Shown here piece after piece: positions 53,850 through 62,924 of a DNA stretch of 64,000 bases; position 1 is the first letter of the stretch, and each line of letters opens with the position of its first letter. The DNA is taken from contig JANXUU010000140.1 in assembly GCA_025356055.1 (NCBI GenBank), positions 40,569-104,568 of the forward strand. The letters are read 5' to 3'. Source of the DNA: Sphingomonas sp. GTDB lineage: Bacteria > Pseudomonadota > Alphaproteobacteria > Sphingomonadales > Sphingomonadaceae. The notes under the pieces were generated by a model. That model searched no databases and was not told the origin of the DNA. It saw only the letters and a list, made by a program, of their open reading frames with translations. The position numbers were made by a program, and so were the translations under genes.

Positions 53850-55402
53850 GCTTGCGCGGCGGCGAAGCGGCGACGCTGGTTCGGCGGCTCGCCGGGCCGG
53901 TGGTCGCGCGCGACCTGCACGCCGCGCTGGTTGCTGACGCGAAGGGCGTGCCACCGCTGTTCATCCAGCGGACGGGCGGGCCCGCGCTGATCGTCGAGGC
54001 GGCGGCGGTGAAGGCGGTGTGCCGGGGGCAAGAAGTTATGCTGACCGCGCTGACCGAGGGTGGGCGCGTGGCGCTGGCCGGGTTGGCAGGGGTGCTGGGC
54101 GAACACGTCGTCGAGCGGTCGGAGGTGCGGCTGGTGGCGCGCTTCTCCCGCTGCAATGCGCCCGAGGAGTTTGACCGCGCGCATTCGAAAACCCCGTTCG
54201 ACGTGCTTCGCGCCCTGGCGTTCGGGCACGAGCCAACCGACCGTGACGAGCCGTTCGCGCTCGTCGCTGCGGGCGTGATCGGGTTTGATCATGTCGATCT
54301 GTTCGAGGAACTGCCGCCGGCGCCAAAGGGGGATTTTCCGGACTTCGTGTTCTGGCTTGCGGAGAGCCTGGTCGTAGTCGAAGCGACGGGGGCGGGGCGG
54401 CTGATCTGCACCGCCTTCGGTAGCGAGGACGAGAGTATCGCGCACCGCCAACGCAGCCTGGCGCAGGAGCGGCTGTCGCTGTTGTCGGCGCGGGTCGAGT
54501 TCGCGCGCGTGATGGGGGCGCCGCAAATGTCGTCCGGAGGGTCGGGGGAGGCGGCGGTGACGACCGATCTCGATGACTCGGAGTATGCGGCCGTCGTCGC
54601 GCGGCTGAAGGAGAATATCGCTGCGGGTGACGTGTTCCAAGTCGTGCCGAGTCGGGCGTTCCGCACGCCCTGCGCCGATCCGACGGCGGCGTTTTCCCGG
54701 CTGGGGGCAGCGGACCCGTCGCGCTATCTGTTCTACACGCACGGCGAGTTCGGCACGTTGTTCGGGGCGTCGCCCGAAACCGCGGTAGCGGTGCGGCGCG
54801 AGGGCGACGAGCGGATTGTCGTCGTCACCCCAATCGCCGGAACCCGGCCGCGCGGGGGCACGATTGACGAGGACGACCGGATGGAGGCGGACCTGCGGCT
54901 CGATGTGAAGGAGGTTGCCGAGCATATGATGCTGGTCGACCTGGCGCGGAACGATGTCGCGCGGGTGGCCGAGCCGGGGACGCGGCGAGTGGCGAGCCTG
55001 CTGTCGGTCGAGCGGTTTGCGCGCGTTATGCACCTCGTCTCGCGGGTCGAGGGGCGGCTCGAGGCCGACCGCGATGCGATCGATGCGCTGGTCGCGTGCG
55101 TGACATGCGGGACGCTTAGCGGGGCGCCGAAATTGCGCGCGCTTGAGCTGATCCGTGAAGCCGAGCGGAGCGCGAGGGGTCCGTATGGCGGGGCGGTCGG
55201 GTGGATCGCGAGCGATGGCTCGATGGACACGGCGATCGTCATCAGGTCGGCATTGGTGCGCGAAGGGGTGGCCGAGGTGCGCGCCGGGGCGGGGGTGGTG
55301 CATGACAGCGACCCGGCATCGGAAGCGGCGGAAACGCGGCAAAAGGCGAGCGCGGTCCTTGCGGCAATCCGGGGTTCGAGCGTGACAAGGGTTGCGATAT
55401 GA
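53846..55402 (+). CDS. trpE: anthranilate synthase component I
   Basis: Converts chorismate and ammonia to anthranilate with TrpG. 518 residues; the C-terminal chorismate-binding domain has DVFQVVPSRAF, LFGASPETAVAV, TPIAGTRPRG, LVDLARNDVARVAEPGTRRV, GTLSGAPKLRALELI and YGGAVGWI, closest by eye to the enterobacterial type. At the N-terminus, where E. coli TrpE has the LLESADID tryptophan-binding motif, this protein reads PLFIQRTGGPAL (residues 37-48), so the feedback Ser is not obvious. GTG start inside the aroF stop. Confidence 0.94.
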   Translation: MSLRGGEAATLVRRLAGPVVARDLHAALVADAKGVPPLFIQRTGGPALIVEAAAVKAVCRGQEVMLTALTEGGRVALAGLAGVLGEHVVERSEVRLVARFSRCNAPEEFDRAHSKTPFDVLRALAFGHEPTDRDEPFALVAAGVIGFDHVDLFEELPPAPKGDFPDFVFWLAESLVVVEATGAGRLICTAFGSEDESIAHRQRSLAQERLSLLSARVEFARVMGAPQMSSGGSGEAAVTTDLDDSEYAAVVARLKENIAAGDVFQVVPSRAFRTPCADPTAAFSRLGAADPSRYLFYTHGEFGTLFGASPETAVAVRREGDERIVVVTPIAGTRPRGGTIDEDDRMEADLRLDVKEVAEHMMLVDLARNDVARVAEPGTRRVASLLSVERFARVMHLVSRVEGRLEADRDAIDALVACVTCGTLSGAPKLRALELIREAERSARGPYGGAVGWIASDGSMDTAIVIRSALVREGVAEVRAGAGVVHDSDPASEAAETRQKASAVLAAIRGSSVTRVAI

Positions 55403-56004
55403 AAATCTTGCTGATCGACAATCGGGACAGTTTCACTTTCAACTTGGCCGACAGCTGCGCGCGGTTGGGGGCCTATGTGAAGGTCGTTCGCAACTCGATT
55501 TCCGCCGAGGCCGCGCTGGCGCGGGCGGAGCGCGAGGGGATGATGATCGTCCTTTCGCCCGGCCCCGGCCACCCGCGCGACGCGGGCTGCTGCATGGAAT
55601 TGATTGCCTTGGCGAAAGGCCGCATCCCCCTGATCGGGATCTGCCTCGGCCACCAGGCGATGGTGCTCGAGGCGGGGGGCGAGGTCGTGCGGGCGCCTGA
55701 GATCGTCCACGGCAAGACCAGCATGATGCGGCATGATTCGACCGGGCCTTTCGACGGACTGCCCAATCCGCTGGCAATCGGGCGCTATCATTCGCTGTGC
55801 ACGCCGACGCCGCCCGCAAATTTCACCGTTCATGGCGAGATCGGCGGGATGGCGATGGCGATCAGCGACGGCGGCACCAAGCAGGTCGGCTTGCAATTCC
55901 ACCCCGAGTCGATCCTGACCCCGATGGGCGATCGACTGCTCGCCAACATCCTTGCCTGGGCCGGTGAGCGCCGCGACGCGCCTGCGATGGAGGGAGCGAT
56001 ATGA
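55399..56004 (+). CDS. trpG: anthranilate synthase component II (glutamine amidotransferase)
   Basis: Supplies ammonia to TrpE. The 201-residue protein has LLIDNRDSFTFNLAD, LSPGPGHPRDAG, nucleophile Cys in IGICLGHQAM, and His-Glu in LQFHPESILTPMG. It is separate, not fused to trpD as in E. coli. ATGA overlaps join it to trpE and trpD. Confidence 0.95.
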   Translation: MKILLIDNRDSFTFNLADSCARLGAYVKVVRNSISAEAALARAEREGMMIVLSPGPGHPRDAGCCMELIALAKGRIPLIGICLGHQAMVLEAGGEVVRAPEIVHGKTSMMRHDSTGPFDGLPNPLAIGRYHSLCTPTPPANFTVHGEIGGMAMAISDGGTKQVGLQFHPESILTPMGDRLLANILAWAGERRDAPAMEGAI

Positions 56005-57032
56005 CCGTCGTCGACCTGGGGCCGGTGGCCAACCCGCTGCCCAAATTGCTGTCGGGCGAAGACCTCCCGATCGAGGATTCGCGGGACTTGTTCGAACGGC
56101 TGGTGCTCGGCAAGCTTGAGCCGGCGGAGATCGCCGCTACCCTCGTGGCGCTCAGGATGAAGGGCGAGACGGTGGAGGAGATGATCGGCGCGGCGCGCGC
56201 GCTGAGCGAGGCGGCGCTGCCGTTCGCGCGGCCCGATTATCTTTATGCCGACTGCTGTGGGACGGGCGGTGACGGGTCGGGGATCATCAACGTCTCGACT
56301 GCGGCCGGGTTCGTCGCTGCGGCGTGCGGGCTGCCGGTAGCGAAGCACGGCAATCGCTCGGTCAGTTCGAAGTGCGGCTCGGCCGACGTGCTCGAAGCGC
56401 TTGGCGCGACGATCGAGGTTTCGCCCGAACTTGCCCGCGCCAACCTCGACGAGACGGGCTTTTGCTTCCTCTACGCGCCGATGTATCATCCGGGAATGAA
56501 GCACGCTGCGCTCGTTCGCCGCCAGTTGCAGGTGCGCACGGTGATGAATCTGCTCGGGCCATGCGTGAACCCGGCGCGGCCGCCCGTCCAGCTGCTCGGG
56601 GTCGCCGATCCGCGACTGCTGCGGCGCATCGCGCAGACGCTCGATGCGATGGGAGTGCGCGAGGCGCTGGTGGTGCATGGCGCAGGGCTCGACGAGGTCG
56701 CGCTTCACGCCGAGACTCGCGCGATTCGTCTGTCGAAGGGTGAGCTGACCGAAATCGAAATTACGCCGGAACAGGCCGGGTTGACCCGCGCGCCGCTCAA
56801 CACGGTCACGGGCGGCGATGCGACGGTCAACGCGGCGCGCCTGCGCGTGCTTCTGGGCGGGCGGGGCGAGCGGGCTGAGACGGATATCGTTGCGCTCAAC
56901 GCCGGGGCGCTGCTGATGACTGCCGGCAAGGCGGGTGACGTGCGCGACGGGACGGGGCAGGCACTCGAGGCGCTGCGTTCGGGCGCGGCAGGCCGAGTGC
57001 TTGACGCTTATGTGGAGGCCAGCCGTGGTTGA
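56001..57032 (+). CDS. trpD: anthranilate phosphoribosyltransferase
   Basis: Transfers phosphoribose from PRPP to anthranilate. The 343-residue protein has the PRPP-binding CCGTGGDGSGIINVST, VAKHGNRSVSSKCGSADVLEALG, the RQLQVRTVMNLLGPCVNPARP loop and VVHGAGLDE. Length is normal for an unfused TrpD. The next gene starts inside its 3' end. Confidence 0.95.
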   Translation: MTVVDLGPVANPLPKLLSGEDLPIEDSRDLFERLVLGKLEPAEIAATLVALRMKGETVEEMIGAARALSEAALPFARPDYLYADCCGTGGDGSGIINVSTAAGFVAAACGLPVAKHGNRSVSSKCGSADVLEALGATIEVSPELARANLDETGFCFLYAPMYHPGMKHAALVRRQLQVRTVMNLLGPCVNPARPPVQLLGVADPRLLRRIAQTLDAMGVREALVVHGAGLDEVALHAETRAIRLSKGELTEIEITPEQAGLTRAPLNTVTGGDATVNAARLRVLLGGRGERAETDIVALNAGALLMTAGKAGDVRDGTGQALEALRSGAAGRVLDAYVEASRG

Positions 57033-58386
57033 TGTGTTGTCGCAAATTGTCGCCGCAAAGCGGATCGACGTTGCCGCGCGGTTCGGCGATGTGAGCGCAG
57101 AGGCGATGCGGGAAGGGGTCGCGCCGACGACGCTCAGCCTCAAGACAGCGCTGACCCAGCCCGACGCGCGGTTCGTCATGGAGGTCAAGCGCGCCTCGCC
57201 TTCGGGCCACCGCAGCACGGTCGAACCAGCCGACGCGGCGCGCGCCTATGCCGGGGTCGCCGACGCGATCAGCGTGCTGACCGACGGGCCTTATTTCCAT
57301 GGCTCGCTGGATGATTTGCGCACCGTGCGCGCACTTTTCGACGGGCCGATCCTGGCGAAGGATTTCGTGGTTGATCCGCGCCAGTTGATCGAGGCGCGCG
57401 AGGCAGGGGCCGATGCCGCACTGGCGATGCTGTCGGTGCTGACCGACCAGGAAGTCGCAGCGGTCTATGCCGAGGCGCGGCTGCTTGGGATGGACGTCAT
57501 CACCGAGGTGCATGACGAAGCCGAGATGGCGCGCGCGGTGGCGCTCGGGGCCGAGGTCATCGGCATCAACAATCGCGACTTGAAAAGCCTGACGACCGAT
57601 CTTGCCGTGACCGAGCGGCTTGCCCCGCTGGCACCGGCTGGAACGCTACTGATCTCCGAATCGGGGATCGCAACGCGCGCCGATGTCGAGCGGCTGGGCC
57701 TCCTTGTCGACGCTTTCCTCGTCGGCTCGTCGCTGATGGCCGCGCCCGATGTGCGCGAGGCGGCGCGTGCGCTGGTGTTTGGACGGGTCAAGATCTGCGG
57801 GCTGGCCCGGGATGAGGATGTGACGCTCGCCGCGCGTCTCGGCGCGACCCACGCGGGGTTCATTTTTGTGCCCGGCACCTCGCGCGCGGTGACCCCGGCC
57901 GATGCGCGCCCGCTGGTCGCCCAAGCAATCGCCGCCGGGCTGTTCCCGGTGGGGGTGTTCCGCAACGCCGATCCCGAGGACGTTGCCGAGATCGCCGCCT
58001 CGCTCGGGCTGGCGGCGGTGCAGCTTCATGGCAATGCCAATTATGCGACAATTGCAGCGGTCAGGCGCGGCTTCGACGGCGAGGTGTGGGCGGTCAGCCG
58101 CGATGGCGCCGAGCCAGTGTGCGATGCCGCCGACCGGACGGTGTTCGACAGTGGTGATGGCGGGACGGGCACGACGTTCGACTGGACCCTGCTCGACGGT
58201 CGCCGCGACCTCGCAACCGGATTCCTCGCCGGTGGAATCACGCCCGCCAATGCCGCCGCCGCCGCCCGGGTCGGCGCTTACGGCATCGACGTCTCCTCGG
58301 GCGTGGAAGCCCAGCCTCGTTACAAGGACGCAACCAAAATGAATGCCCTGTTCACCGCCCTCCGCCCCGCCAGCAGGAACCGATAA
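57025..58386 (+). CDS. trpCF: TrpC-TrpF fusion: indole-3-glycerol-phosphate synthase/phosphoribosylanthranilate isomerase
   Basis: 453 residues from a GTG at 57025 preceded by GGAGG. The TrpC half (about 1-250) has [49 protein letters not shown] and [12 protein letters not shown]. The TrpF half (about 253-453) has [51 protein letters not shown] and [16 protein letters not shown]. The fusion and many sequence blocks match enterobacterial TrpCF; alphaproteobacteria normally encode trpC and trpF separately at different loci. Confidence 0.95.
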   Translation: MVDVLSQIVAAKRIDVAARFGDVSAEAMREGVAPTTLSLKTALTQPDARFVMEVKRASPSGHRSTVEPADAARAYAGVADAISVLTDGPYFHGSLDDLRTVRALFDGPILAKDFVVDPRQLIEAREAGADAALAMLSVLTDQEVAAVYAEARLLGMDVITEVHDEAEMARAVALGAEVIGINNRDLKSLTTDLAVTERLAPLAPAGTLLISESGIATRADVERLGLLVDAFLVGSSLMAAPDVREAARALVFGRVKICGLARDEDVTLAARLGATHAGFIFVPGTSRAVTPADARPLVAQAIAAGLFPVGVFRNADPEDVAEIAASLGLAAVQLHGNANYATIAAVRRGFDGEVWAVSRDGAEPVCDAADRTVFDSGDGGTGTTFDWTLLDGRRDLATGFLAGGITPANAAAAARVGAYGIDVSSGVEAQPRYKDATKMNALFTALRPASRNR

Positions 58387-58387
58387 G

Positions 58388-59551
58388 ATGCGCCAGTCGG
58401 GTCGTTTCGGTAAATTCGGCGGCGCCTTCGTGCCCGAGATATTGGTCCCCGCGCTCGAGCAGCTCGAGGCCGCGTTTCTCGATGCGCAGGGTGATGCCGG
58501 GTTCAATGCGGAGCTTCAAAACCTCCTCACCACCTATGCCGGGCGGCCGACGCCGCTGACCAAATGCCGCAACCTTGGGTCGCAACGCACGCGCATTTAC
58601 CTCAAGCGCGAGGATCTGCTCCACGGCGGGGCGCACAAGACCAACCAGGTGCTGGCGCAGGGACTGCTTGCGAAACGCATGGGCAAGACCCGGCTGATCG
58701 CCGAAACCGGGGCCGGGCAACACGGCGTCGCGACCGCGCTGGCGGGGGCGCTGTTCGGGATGGAGACCAAAATCTACATGGGCGCGCACGATGTCGCGCG
58801 GCAGTCGCTCAACGTGTTCCGGATGGAGCTGATGGGGGCCGAGGTGATCCCGGTGACGTCGGGCAGCCAGACATTGAAGGACGCGGTCAACGAGGCACTG
58901 CGCGATTGGACCGCTAGCTTTGCCGACACCCATTACATCCTCGGCACGGTAGCGGGGCCGCACCCCTTCCCGCTGATGGTGCGCGAGTTTCAGCGCGTCA
59001 TGGGCAAGGAAGCGCGCGAGCAGATCCTCGAGGTCGAGGGCCGACTGCCGGATGCGGTGATCGCCTGCGTCGGTGGCGGGTCGAACGCGATCGGCATCTT
59101 CACCGATTTCGTCGGCGACGAAGGGGTCGAGCTGATCGGGGTCGAACCCGCTGGCCGTGGGCTCGATGGCAGCGAGCATGGCGCGACGATTTTGCGCGGG
59201 TCGCCGGGGATTTTGCACGGCGCCTCGACGCTGCTGCTTCAGGATAGCGACGGGCAGGTGACCGAGAGCTGGTCGATTTCGGCGGGACTGGACTACCCGG
59301 GTGTCGGGCCCGAACATGCGCATCTGAAGGACATTGGCCGGGCGCGCTATGTCGGGTGCGAGGATCAGGATGCGCTCGACGCGTTCGTGCTGCTCGCGCG
59401 AAAGGAGGGGATCGTGTGTGCGTTCGAGAGTGCGCATGCGCTGAGCTACGCGCTGAAACTGGCTGAAGCGGATGAGGACAAGATCCTGCTGATCAACCTG
59501 TCGGGGCGGGGCGACAAGGACATGCTCCAGGCGCGGGAGTTGCTGAAGTGA
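58388..59551 (+). CDS. trpB: tryptophan synthase beta chain
   Basis: PLP enzyme joining indole and serine. The 387-residue protein has the PLP lysine in [69 protein letters not shown] and NLSGRGDKD. The [11 protein letters not shown] form is the enterobacterial version; alphaproteobacterial TrpB typically reads LNHTGAHKVNN. AGGA lies ten bases before the ATG. Confidence 0.96.
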   Translation: MRQSGRFGKFGGAFVPEILVPALEQLEAAFLDAQGDAGFNAELQNLLTTYAGRPTPLTKCRNLGSQRTRIYLKREDLLHGGAHKTNQVLAQGLLAKRMGKTRLIAETGAGQHGVATALAGALFGMETKIYMGAHDVARQSLNVFRMELMGAEVIPVTSGSQTLKDAVNEALRDWTASFADTHYILGTVAGPHPFPLMVREFQRVMGKEAREQILEVEGRLPDAVIACVGGGSNAIGIFTDFVGDEGVELIGVEPAGRGLDGSEHGATILRGSPGILHGASTLLLQDSDGQVTESWSISAGLDYPGVGPEHAHLKDIGRARYVGCEDQDALDAFVLLARKEGIVCAFESAHALSYALKLAEADEDKILLINLSGRGDKDMLQARELLK

Positions 59552-60351
59552 GCCGCCCAATGACCCGCTACTCCGAAATGTTTCAGCGGCTGGCGCAGCG
59601 CAATGAGGCCGCGTTCGGGGCGTTCCTGATGCTCGGCGATCCCGACGCGCAAACGAGCGCCGATCACCTCGACGCCTGCGCGCGCGGCGGGGCGGACATG
59701 ATCGAGGTCGGCATCCCGTTCAGCGACCCGATTGCCGATGGGCCGGTGATCCAGGCGGCGTCGGTGCGAGCCTTGGCGAATGGCGCGAAGGTCAATGATG
59801 CGTTCGCTCGGATCGCCGAGTTGCGGGCGAAGCATCCGGCGATTCCGATCGGGATTCTGACCTATGCGAACTTGCTGATGGCGCGCGGCGAGGCCCGGTT
59901 CATGGCCGATGCGAAGGCGGCGGGGACGGACTCGATCCTCATCGCCGACGTGCCGAGCCTCGAGGCGGAGCCTTATGCCAAGTGGGCGAAAGAGGCCGGT
60001 CTCGACATCGTGATGATCGCCGCGACCAACACCGCGCCCGACAAGCTGGCGATGATCGCGCGGCTGTCGTCGGGCTACACCTACTGCGTCGCGCGCGCCG
60101 GGGTGACGGGGGTGCGGGACGCCCTCGAACTCGACCATGGCGCGTTGTTCGCCGGGCTGGCTGCGGCGGGTGCGCCGCCGCCAGTGCTCGGTTTCGGTAT
60201 CTCGACCCCCGATCATGTGCGGGCGGCGGTGGCGTCGGGGGCGGGCGGGGTGATCAGCGGCTCGGCGATCGTCAAGCTTGTGACCGAGGAGAACTCGACC
60301 GCGAAGATCGAGGCGTTCGTCCGCGAAATGAAGGCGGCCACGCCAAGGTAG
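59548..60351 (+). CDS. trpA: tryptophan synthase alpha chain
   Basis: Cleaves indole-3-glycerol phosphate and channels indole to TrpB. The 267-residue TIM barrel has catalytic Glu in [19 protein letters not shown], Asp in [25 protein letters not shown] and [11 protein letters not shown]. The GTG start overlaps the trpB stop; an ATG four codons later is an alternative. Last gene of the operon; an inverted repeat follows directly and may terminate it. Confidence 0.95.
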   Translation: MSRPMTRYSEMFQRLAQRNEAAFGAFLMLGDPDAQTSADHLDACARGGADMIEVGIPFSDPIADGPVIQAASVRALANGAKVNDAFARIAELRAKHPAIPIGILTYANLLMARGEARFMADAKAAGTDSILIADVPSLEAEPYAKWAKEAGLDIVMIAATNTAPDKLAMIARLSSGYTYCVARAGVTGVRDALELDHGALFAGLAAAGAPPPVLGFGISTPDHVRAAVASGAGGVISGSAIVKLVTEENSTAKIEAFVREMKAATPR

Positions 60352-60458
60352 CGTCGTCCCGGCGCAGGCCGGGACCCCTGTCAGCATGGGAGTTAATTCG
60401 CCGCGTTGCGAACTGCGCTCTCTAATCGACCGGGATCCCGGAATGCGCCGGGACGACG
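60352..60458. repeat. REP-like inverted repeat pair after trpA
   Basis: A 27-base element beginning CGTCGTCCCGGCGCA at 60352-60378 is repeated inverted at 60432-60458 with three mismatches. Each copy itself contains a CCCGG...CCGGG hairpin. GTCGTCCCGGCGCAGGCCGG-type elements are frequent intergenic repeats in sphingomonads. The pair may act as a terminator of the trp operon; it may also mark an old rearrangement point. Confidence 0.7.
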
Positions 60459-60505
60459 ATCTTGTCGTTGCGCAACTGAACTCATGCCGTCCGCGTTGGC
60501 GCGGC

Positions 60506-61252
60506 GTGTATAGTGGAGACCTCTCGCGCGCTGATCGCACCGGTCCGATCATTGCGGTGGTCGCGGTGCATGCCGCGCTGTTGTTCATGCTGCTTGGCAT
60601 GGCGGGGCATCTGACCCCGGCGACGGTGCAAGAAACGCTTAAGCTGTTCGACGTGCGCGAGGTGCCGCCTCCGCCGGTGATCCCGCCGCCACCCCCGCCC
60701 AAGCCAAAGGAGCGCACCGCGCAATCCACCGCCAAGCCCAAGGCCGCGGCTCCCCCGGCGAAAAAGGCCGAAACGACGCCGATCGTGCTACCTAGGCCGA
60801 GGGTCGTGATCCCCGTCTCCGCAACAGTCGCGGTGGCCCCCAAGGCCGGGACGGGAACTGCTCCTTCGCAAGGGGCTTCGACCGCAGGGACCGGCTCCGG
60901 CGCGGGCGGGGTCGGTAACAGCACCGGTGGCGGGGGACACGGCAGCGGCAATGGCGGCAATGGCGACGACGGCAGCGGCACCCACCCCCGCCCGATGTTC
61001 CGCCCGCTTAATCCGAATGGTTTCCCGCGCGCGCTGACCGAGCCGCTCCCGCCCGGCGCGCGCGTACTGATCATCTTTACCGTCCGGGTCGACGGCAGCA
61101 TCTCCGACTGTTCGGTGCGTCAGCCGAGCGGCAACCCGGCGCTGGACGTCCTCGTCTGCCAGGTGGCGACTCAGCGCTTCCGCTACGACCCCGCGCGCCA
61201 CGCCGACGGCACGCCCTATGTCGCCAAGTCGGCCTATATGCAGGTATTCTAG
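60506..61252 (+). CDS. TonB-family energy transducer protein
   Basis: About 248 residues. One N-terminal membrane helix (PIIAVVAVHAALLFMLLGMAG) is followed by a Pro-rich spacer with VPPPPVIPPPPPPKPKERT and a Gly/Asn/Ser-rich linker. The TonB C-terminal domain covers roughly the last 80 residues (GARVLIIFTVRVDGSISDCSVRQPSGNPALD ... TQRFRYDPA). It would couple the proton gradient to outer-membrane receptors; no exbB/exbD or receptor adjoins it. The start is uncertain: GTG at 60506 is chosen because longer frames run through the inverted repeat. Confidence 0.83.
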   Translation: MYSGDLSRADRTGPIIAVVAVHAALLFMLLGMAGHLTPATVQETLKLFDVREVPPPPVIPPPPPPKPKERTAQSTAKPKAAAPPAKKAETTPIVLPRPRVVIPVSATVAVAPKAGTGTAPSQGASTAGTGSGAGGVGNSTGGGGHGSGNGGNGDDGSGTHPRPMFRPLNPNGFPRALTEPLPPGARVLIIFTVRVDGSISDCSVRQPSGNPALDVLVCQVATQRFRYDPARHADGTPYVAKSAYMQVF

Positions 61253-61308
61253 CGTCCCGTTAGAATTCGGTATATGTGAGTCGGCCATCCAACAGGGAGG
61301 ATGGACTC

Positions 61309-61836
61309 ATGTTCAAATTTATCTCGTTGACCGGCGTGGTGGCCTTGGGGCTCGCTGCCGGACCCATTACGGCTGCTCCCGCAACACCCGCGCTGATCGC
61401 CGATGCCCTTGGTGCCGCTCCGGCCGCAGTGGCGCGGGGCGCAACGGTCATGGCTGGGGACAAAGTGCTGCGCAAGGGCAGCAATGGCTGGACCTGCATG
61501 CCCGATAATCCGGCCACTCCCGGGCGCGACCCGATGTGCCTCGACAAGAACGGGCTGGGTTGGGCGATGGCGATGATGGGACACAAGACTCCGCCAGCGG
61601 GCGCGGTCGGCATGGCCTATATGCTCAAGGGCGGGAGCGACGCGAACAATGTCGATCCCTATGCCAAGCATGCCGCCGGCAAGCCATGGATCGTCACCGG
61701 TCCGCATGTCATGATCCTGAGCGGCGACATGGCGCGCAGTTCGGGCTATCCGGCCGGGACCAGCCCCGACACGTCGAAGCCCTATGTGATGTTCGCCGGC
61801 ACGCCCTACGAACATATCATGTTGCCGGTGCGGTAA
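61309..61836 (+). CDS. secreted hypothetical protein
   Basis: A 175-residue protein with a clear signal peptide (MFKFISLTGVVALGLAAGPITAAP). The mature part has GSNGWTCMPDNPATPGRDPMCLDKNGLGW (two cysteines, possibly a disulfide), MGHKTPPAGAVGMAYMLKGGSDAN and HVMILSGDM. It resembles uncharacterised exported proteins of proteobacteria; no enzyme motif is recognised. GGGAGGA precedes the ATG by nine bases. Confidence 0.8.
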   Translation: MFKFISLTGVVALGLAAGPITAAPATPALIADALGAAPAAVARGATVMAGDKVLRKGSNGWTCMPDNPATPGRDPMCLDKNGLGWAMAMMGHKTPPAGAVGMAYMLKGGSDANNVDPYAKHAAGKPWIVTGPHVMILSGDMARSSGYPAGTSPDTSKPYVMFAGTPYEHIMLPVR

Positions 61837-61876
61837 CGCCCGCGACCCTTCCCGCTCCGGCGGGAGGGGAAGGCCT

Positions 61877-62103
61877 TCATTTGACGTCGACGAACGGCAT
61901 CGGTCCCCCACCGGTGTAGGTCGGCAGGCGGCCGACCCACTTTTCGACGGCGCATCTTGACGATCTCGGGGTTGGTGCGGATCGCCTCGGCTTCGACCTG
62001 AAACAAATTCGGCGTCGCCCTTCGCCATGGCCATGCGTGCGTCGGCGTTGGCCTTTGCGGTGGCGACATTGGCCTGCGCCGCGAGCGTCCCGCTTTACAA
62101 AAA
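61877..62103 (-). pseudogene. decayed 3' fragment of an SPFH/prohibitin-family gene
   Basis: Three minus-strand pieces in different frames read, in order, as the C-terminus of a prohibitin-like protein: GTLAAQANVATAKANADARM, then LFQVEAEAIRTNPEIVKM, then CAVEKWVGRLPTYTGGG followed by PMPFVDVK and a stop. At least two frameshifts separate them, and all upstream SPFH sequence is gone where the terminator of the next gene begins. It is therefore a remnant rather than a functional gene. Confidence 0.8.
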
Positions 62104-62132
62104 AAGGGGCCAGAGCGCGTTGCTCCGGCCCC
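62099..62132 (-). terminator. intrinsic terminator of the DUF3761 gene
   Basis: On the minus strand GGGGCC (62132-62127) and GAGC (62125-62122) pair with GCTC (62116-62113) and GGCCCC (62111-62106), with one C/A mismatch and a five-base loop. Seven T follow (A-run 62105-62099 on the plus strand). It lies 15 bases after the stop codon of the triple-repeat protein. Confidence 0.85.
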
Positions 62133-62150
62133 CCTGTAGTCAAGACCGCG

Positions 62151-62735
62151 TCAGGCCCATTTGGCCACGCCGCCGTGGCGCGAGCAGGCGCCTTCGCGCT
62201 GCTTGGAGTGGCTGTAGAAACCGTCCTTGCAGCGGCCGATGGCGCCGGCCGGGTTCTTGTCGTCGGAAGACGCGGCAGGCTTCGGCGCGGGCTTGGCGAC
62301 CGGCTTGGCTACCGCGACGGTCTTGGCGACGGCAGCGGCCTTGCACACGGTCTTGTTGGAGTTGCCTGCCTTGGCGCAGTCATAGTTGCGCGTGGTGGTC
62401 GCGGTGGTGACCTGCTTGACGACCGGCTTGGCCGGGGTTGCCGCAGTGTGGCACGCGGTCTTGTTCTTGTTGCCGGCGAGGCGGCAGTCATAGTTGCGCT
62501 CGGTCTTGGTGACGGTCTTGGTCGCGACCTTGGCCGGAGCAGCGGGCTTGGCTGCGGCCTTGGCGGCCACCATCGGCTTGGCGGCGACCTTGGGTGCCGC
62601 TTTCGCAGCGGCCTTGCATTCGGTCTTGGTGGCATTGCCCGCCTTGGCGCAGTCATAGTTACGGGCGCTGGCCGGCGCCGCGGCGAGGCCGGCGGCGCCC
62701 AATGTCATCATGGCGACAAGAAACAAGCGGTTCAT
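62151..62735 (-). CDS. exported triple-repeat protein with C-terminal DUF3761
   Basis: A 194-residue exported protein (signal LFLVAMMTLGAAGLAAAPASA). Three units of the form RNYDCxxAGNxNKTxCxxA are spaced by Lys/Ala/Pro-rich linkers, each with two cysteines. The C-terminus GRCKDGFYSHSKQREGACSRHGGVAKW is a DUF3761 domain. The paired cysteines suggest small disulfide-closed modules on a basic flexible chain, perhaps binding murein or polyanions. AGGGAGAG precedes the ATG. Function is unknown. Confidence 0.82.
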   Translation of the reverse strand: MNRLFLVAMMTLGAAGLAAAPASARNYDCAKAGNATKTECKAAAKAAPKVAAKPMVAAKAAAKPAAPAKVATKTVTKTERNYDCRLAGNKNKTACHTAATPAKPVVKQVTTATTTRNYDCAKAGNSNKTVCKAAAVAKTVAVAKPVAKPAPKPAASSDDKNPAGAIGRCKDGFYSHSKQREGACSRHGGVAKWA

Positions 62736-62861
62736 TGACACTCTCCCTCGAACGCGAGGCGCAGTTGATTCGGCACAGCGCGTCATCCCCCCATCCAAAG
62801 CGACGGGTCAACCGACTATCTCGCGGATCGCGACCCGGAGCAATGGCGCTTTTGGGGAATG

Positions 62862-62894
62862 AAAAAGGGGCAGGAGAATTGCTTCCCCGGCCCC
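62862..62894 (-). terminator. intrinsic terminator of the rplK-rplA operon
   Basis: Minus-strand GGGGC-C-GGGGAA pairs with TTCTCC-T-GCCCC (plus coordinates 62867-62894) around a GCAA tetraloop, followed by five T (A-run 62862-62866). It lies about 30 bases after the rplA stop. Confidence 0.85.
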
Positions 62895-62924
62895 GATTTT
62901 TCCGTTCGCGTGAAGGTGGGCTAC

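Noticed and set aside
53777-55342. Minus-strand open frame (about 521 codons) antisense to trpE
   Set aside because: trpE on the plus strand is unambiguous; the antisense translation is His/Arg/Pro-rich noise.
60680-60730. Proline-codon run as a structural repeat element
   Set aside because: It encodes the usual Pro-rich periplasmic spacer of a TonB protein.
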